Source of the DNA: Thermoplasmata archaeon
Lineage (GTDB): Archaea; Thermoplasmatota; Thermoplasmata; Lutacidiplasmatales; UBA184
DNA length: 8,468 bases
Assembly (NCBI GenBank): GCA_021798415.1
Contig: JAJZGO010000060.1
Location: forward strand, 1 to 8,468
Direction of reading: 5' to 3'
The translations under genes and the position numbers were made by a program. Of the stretch, positions 5,580 through 8,468 are shown one piece after another (positions within the stretch are counted from its first letter, which is position 1; each line of letters starts with the position of its first letter). The notes under the pieces are model-generated. The model made no database searches, was not told the DNA's origin, and worked only from the letters and a program-made list of their open reading frames with translations.

Positions 5580-5650
5580 TTCCTCCCCTGTTGCGACCGA
5601 GGCTCTCTTCGGCAGATGTCGACCGGTCCCACCGACACGAAGGGCATCGA

Positions 5651-5656
5651 TTTATA
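5651..5656 (+). promoter_or_regulatory. TATA box of the regulator-hmgS operon
   Basis: TTTATA, the clearest TATA box here, is centred about 27 nt before the GTG at 5681. It implies a leaderless mRNA and fixes that GTG as the start. An 11-nt copy of GTCGACCGGTC lies about 22 nt upstream of the box, at 5618-5628. Confidence 0.7.
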
Positions 5657-5680
5657 CCGGCCGTCTCCTCGCGAGCCTCC

Positions 5681-6358
5681 GTGGAGGCCGAGATCCGGGA
5701 GAAGATCGCCGGTGAGGTCGTCCTGTCCCCGCACCCCGGCCGCACCCTACGGAAGTGGCGCGAGGATTTCGGCATCTCGCAACGGGACCTCGCGAAGCAT
5801 CTCGAGACGGTCCCCTCGGTGATCAGCGACTACGAGGCCGAGCGGCGCGCGAGCCCGGGCGCGGGGTTCATCCGTCGGTACGTCGAGGGGCTCCTCTCGC
5901 TCGACGCGGCGACGGGCAGTCGGGTCGGCCAGCGACTCGGATTCCCTCCGCACTCCGAGGGGATCCTCGGCATGCGCGAGTTCGCGGTCGCGATCCCCCT
6001 GCGGGCGCTCGCCGATCGCCTGGAGGCCCGGCCGGTCAGCCGCGTGGACCTCCACCGGGACATCCACGGCTTCACGATCCTCGACGCGCCCCGGGCGATC
6101 CTCGCGATCGACTCCTCGCGGTTCGTGGAGGTCTACGGCTGGACGACCCAGCGGGCTCTCATCTTCGCGAACGTGAAGTACGGGCGTTCGCCGATGGTCG
6201 CGATCCGCGCCCACCCCCTCAAGCCGGCCGCCGTGGTCTTCTGCGCGCCCGGCCGCATCGACCCGCTCGCCGTCCGGCTGAGCGAGGTCGAGAACATCCC
6301 CCTCCTCACGACCGTGCTTTCCGCACCGGCGGTGCTCGAGAAGCTCGAGGAGCTTTAG
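5681..6358 (+). CDS. XRE-family HTH transcriptional regulator linked to HMG-CoA synthase
   Basis: DNA-binding protein of 225 aa, probably a regulator of the mevalonate operon it heads. Residues 20-72 form a Cro/CI-type helix-turn-helix: GRTLRKWREDFGISQRDLAK is the first half (20-39) and SVISDYEAERR (46-56) holds the recognition helix. The C-terminal part (about 98-220), with FTILDAPRAILAIDSSRF (131-148) and VYGWTTQRALIFANV (151-165), is an archaeal domain that may sense a ligand. Genes of this type sit beside HMG-CoA synthase in many archaea (the MJ1545/MJ1546 pair, from memory). GTG 5681 is preferred over longer readings beginning at TTG 5591 because the TATA box at 5651 places the transcript start there and the protein then begins as expected (EAEIREKIAGEVVL). 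hmgS begins 18 nt after the stop. Whether it represses or activates, and its ligand, cannot be seen. Confidence 0.88.
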   Translation: MEAEIREKIAGEVVLSPHPGRTLRKWREDFGISQRDLAKHLETVPSVISDYEAERRASPGAGFIRRYVEGLLSLDAATGSRVGQRLGFPPHSEGILGMREFAVAIPLRALADRLEARPVSRVDLHRDIHGFTILDAPRAILAIDSSRFVEVYGWTTQRALIFANVKYGRSPMVAIRAHPLKPAAVVFCAPGRIDPLAVRLSEVENIPLLTTVLSAPAVLEKLEEL

Positions 6359-6364
6359 CGGTCC

Positions 6365-6370
6365 AGGAGG
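6365..6370 (+). promoter_or_regulatory. Shine-Dalgarno site of hmgS
   Basis: AGGAGG, with a 6-nt spacer before ATG 6377, is a full-strength ribosome-binding site. It contrasts with the probable leaderless first genes in this window. Confidence 0.85.
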
Positions 6371-6376
6371 AAGAAC

Positions 6377-7429
6377 ATGAAGGCAGGCATCGTGAGCTAC
6401 GGCACGTACGTTCCGCGGTACCGGATCACGCCCCGCGAGATCGGCCAGGTGTGGGGCACGGACGGCGACGCGATGGGGCAGGGGCTGAACGTCTTCCGAA
6501 AGAGCGTCCCGTCCCCGGACGAGGACACGATCACGATCTCGACCGAGGCGCTCCGGACGGCTCTCGTTCGAGGGGCGATCGACCCCCAGCAGATCGGCGC
6601 GATCTACGTCGGCTCGGAGTCGCACCCGTACGCGGTGAAGCCGACCGCGACGGTCGTCGCGCAGGCCGTGGGCGCCACACCGAACCTCACGGCGGCGGAC
6701 TTCGAGTTCGCCTGCAAGGCGGGGACGGCGGCGATCCAGACCTGCCTCGGCCTCGTCGGGGCCGAGATGATCCGGTACGGGGTTGCGATCGGCACCGACA
6801 CCTCCCAGGGAGCGCCGGGCGACGCGCTCGAGTACTCCGCGAGCGCGGGAGGAGCTGCGTTCGTCCTCGGTCGCGAACGGGTCATCTGCCGTGTCGAGCG
6901 CACGCTCTCCTACACCACCGACACGCCGGACTTCTGGCGCCGCGAGGGCCAGAAGTATCCGAGCCATGGCGGTCGGTTCACGGGGGAACCCGCCTACTTC
7001 CGCCACGTGACCGAGTGCGCGCACCGGATCATGGAGGCGTCGGGGACGAGCCCGAAGGATTACGCCCACGTCGTCTTCCACCAACCGAACGGCAAGTTCC
7101 CGCAGCGGGTGGGAAAGCAGCTCGGGTTCGGGGACGCCCAGATGCGCTACGGGCTCGTCACTCCGTACATCGGCAACACCTACTCCGGCGCCGCGCTCAT
7201 CGGGCTCGCGAACGTCCTCGACCGCGCCCGGCCGGGCGAACGGATCCTCATGGTCGGCTACGGATCGGGCGCCGGGTCGGACGCGTTCGACCTCGAGACG
7301 ACCGACGAGATCGAACGCTACGACCGGTCGTTCGGACGACCCGTCCAGTGGTACCTCGACCACGGCGTCGAGCTCTCGTACGCCGTGTACGCGAAGTTCC
7401 GCGGCAAGATCCACATGGGAGGGGAGTGA
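6377..7429 (+). CDS. hmgS: Hydroxymethylglutaryl-CoA synthase (archaeal type)
   Basis: Condenses acetyl-CoA with acetoacetyl-CoA to HMG-CoA, the second step of the mevalonate pathway to archaeal isoprenoid lipids; cytosolic. At 350 aa it has the archaeal length. The catalytic triad is intact: Glu81 in YVGSESHPYAVKPT, nucleophile Cys113 in FEFACKAGTAAIQ and His235 in VFHQPNGKFP. GNTYSGAAL (266-274) and the C-terminal GYGSGAGSDAF (294-304) are family signatures. The start is set by AGGAGG 6 nt upstream. In archaea the enzyme forms a complex with the thiolase and a DUF35 OB-fold protein that passes on the acetoacetyl-CoA; the thiolase-like gene follows after 2 nt, and a DUF35 gene would be expected just beyond the window. 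It is transcribed with the upstream XRE regulator. Confidence 0.97.
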   Translation: MKAGIVSYGTYVPRYRITPREIGQVWGTDGDAMGQGLNVFRKSVPSPDEDTITISTEALRTALVRGAIDPQQIGAIYVGSESHPYAVKPTATVVAQAVGATPNLTAADFEFACKAGTAAIQTCLGLVGAEMIRYGVAIGTDTSQGAPGDALEYSASAGGAAFVLGRERVICRVERTLSYTTDTPDFWRREGQKYPSHGGRFTGEPAYFRHVTECAHRIMEASGTSPKDYAHVVFHQPNGKFPQRVGKQLGFGDAQMRYGLVTPYIGNTYSGAALIGLANVLDRARPGERILMVGYGSGAGSDAFDLETTDEIERYDRSFGRPVQWYLDHGVELSYAVYAKFRGKIHMGGE

Positions 7430-7431
7430 CG

Positions 7432-8468
7432 ATGCGCGAGGTCGCCGTCCTCGGGATCGGGCAGACGAAGTTCGGCGAGCTCTGGGACCGCTCGTTCCGC
7501 GAGATCGGGATCGAGGCCGGTCTGCAAGCCCTCGTGGATGCGAAGCTCTCCTCCGCGGACCTGGGCGCGCTCTACCTCGGCAACATGGCCTCCGGCACGC
7601 TGCTCGACCAGGAGCACATCGCCCCGCTGATCCTCGACTACGCGGGACTCGCGGGCCGCCACCTCCCCGCGATGCGGGTCGAGGGAGGCGGCGCGTCCGG
7701 CGCGCTCGCCCTCCACCAAGGATACCTCGCGGTCGCGAGCGGCCTCTACGACTTCGTCGTCGTCGGGGGCGCGGAGAAGCTCACCGACGTGCCGGATTCG
7801 GCGGCCGCGGGGATCGCGAGCTCGGCGGCGGACCACGAGTGGGAGGTCGTGTTCGGCGCCACCCTGCCCGGGCTCTGGGCCCTCATCGCTCGCCGACACA
7901 TGCACCTCTTCGGCACGACCCGCGAGGACCTCGCGCGCGTCGCGGTCCACGACCACGAGATGGGGTCGAAGAACCCGAACGCCCACTACCGCAACCGGAT
8001 CTCGCTCGAACAGGTCCTCGGGGCGAGCCCGGTCGCGGAGCCGCTCGGGATGCTCGACTGCGCGCCGCTCTCGGACGGGGCGGCGGCGGTCGTGCTCGGC
8101 CCGCTCGACGTCGCGCGTCAACACACCGACACGCCGATCCGCATCGCCGCGAGCCAGGTCGCGACCGACACGATGGCGCTCCAGCACCGCGACGACCTGA
8201 CGACGCTCGCCTCGACCGTCGTCGCCGGTCGCCGGGCGTTCGAACAGGCCCACCGGGCGCCCAAGGACGTACGGGTCGCGGAGATCCACGACGCGTACAC
8301 GATCAGCGCGCTGCTCGCCCTCGAGGACCTGGGGTTCGTGGAGAAGGGACGGGGCGGGCCCGACTTCGCGTCGGGACGGTTCGGGCTCGGGGGCGACCTC
8401 ACGGTCAACCCGTCGGGCGGGCTCAAGGCCCAGGGCCGGCCGTTCGGCGCCGTGGGAGTCGCCCAGGT
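7432..8468 (+). CDS. Thiolase-superfamily protein (acetyl-CoA acetyltransferase-like), catalytic residues replaced; runs off the right edge
   Basis: Archaeal thiolase homologue in the position of the acetoacetyl-CoA thiolase that feeds HMG-CoA synthase. 345 codons are visible; the C-terminus, with the last expected Cys-containing motif, is missing. It opens MREVAVLGIGQTKFGELW, typical of the archaeal family, and contains VVGGAEKLTD (109-118), DHEWEVVFGATLPGLWALIA (149-168) and APLSDGAAAVVL. His286 in EIHDAYT is kept. The nucleophile region reads RVEGGGASGALAL, with Gly87 (GGC, 7690-7692) where archaeal thiolases have Cys in EAACASG. The GHP motif reads GRPFGAVG, with Arg336 (CGG, 8437-8439) replacing His. 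The frame is clean, so this is not decay. It may be a scaffold or acyl-CoA-binding subunit, or catalyse something else. ATG 7432 lies 2 nt after hmgS, with GGAGG (7418-7422) in front. Confidence 0.9.
   Translation, partial: MREVAVLGIGQTKFGELWDRSFREIGIEAGLQALVDAKLSSADLGALYLGNMASGTLLDQEHIAPLILDYAGLAGRHLPAMRVEGGGASGALALHQGYLAVASGLYDFVVVGGAEKLTDVPDSAAAGIASSAADHEWEVVFGATLPGLWALIARRHMHLFGTTREDLARVAVHDHEMGSKNPNAHYRNRISLEQVLGASPVAEPLGMLDCAPLSDGAAAVVLGPLDVARQHTDTPIRIAASQVATDTMALQHRDDLTTLASTVVAGRRAFEQAHRAPKDVRVAEIHDAYTISALLALEDLGFVEKGRGGPDFASGRFGLGGDLTVNPSGGLKAQGRPFGAVGVAQ

Noticed and set aside
5591..5680. Earlier TTG start for the XRE regulator at 5591.
   Set aside because: The TATA box at 5651 lies inside this extension, and the extra residues are not part of the conserved protein.
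5747..7414. 555-codon minus-strand open frame opposite the regulator and hmgS.
   Set aside because: The opposite strand encodes complete, motif-bearing proteins; the minus-strand translation is a low-complexity shadow.
1..8468. Mobile elements, CRISPR arrays, phage or defence genes.
   Set aside because: No transposase, integrase, terminal repeats, regularly spaced repeats or defence-type domains were found. The window reads as core chromosomal genes.

Overview
The window looks archaeal: very GC-rich, with short A/T-rich boxes resembling archaeal TATA elements, the archaeal form of the mevalonate genes, a PAC2-family proteasome-associated protein and an intron-bearing tRNA without an encoded CCA end. 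The DnaK N-terminus, from memory, most resembles Thermoplasma-type DnaK, so a high-GC member of the Thermoplasmatota is my best guess. That placement is inference and untested.

Layout, left to right. (1) Positions 1-396, minus strand: the first 132 codons of dnaK, with its TATA-like boxes just upstream. (2) 397-863: a long intergenic stretch with several GC hairpins and no recognisable gene. (3) 864-4255, plus strand: a HAD-family hydrolase, then an M20D amidohydrolase with its own TATA box, then a SufS-type cysteine desulfurase overlapping the amidohydrolase by 4 nt. The last pair could together release and use cysteine sulfur. (4) 4101-5279, minus strand: a small helical protein of unknown function followed by a PAC2-family protein whose last residues fit the HbYX proteasome-docking motif. 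This gene overlaps the cysteine desulfurase tail to tail by 155 nt. (5) 5441-5579: tRNA-Ala(GGC) with its promoter and a 34-nt intron in the T-loop. (6) 5681 to the window end, plus strand: an XRE-family regulator, archaeal HMG-CoA synthase and a thiolase-fold protein, forming an early-mevalonate (isoprenoid lipid) operon.

Two points stand out. The tRNA intron lies in the T-loop rather than the canonical anticodon-loop site, and removing it restores a perfect T-arm. The thiolase-like partner of HMG-CoA synthase has Gly where the nucleophilic Cys is expected and Arg where the GHP-motif His is expected, so it may not be an ordinary acetoacetyl-CoA thiolase. Three protein genes have a TATA-like box 25-28 nt before the start codon, which implies leaderless transcripts; hmgS and the thiolase gene, internal to an operon, instead have Shine-Dalgarno sequences.
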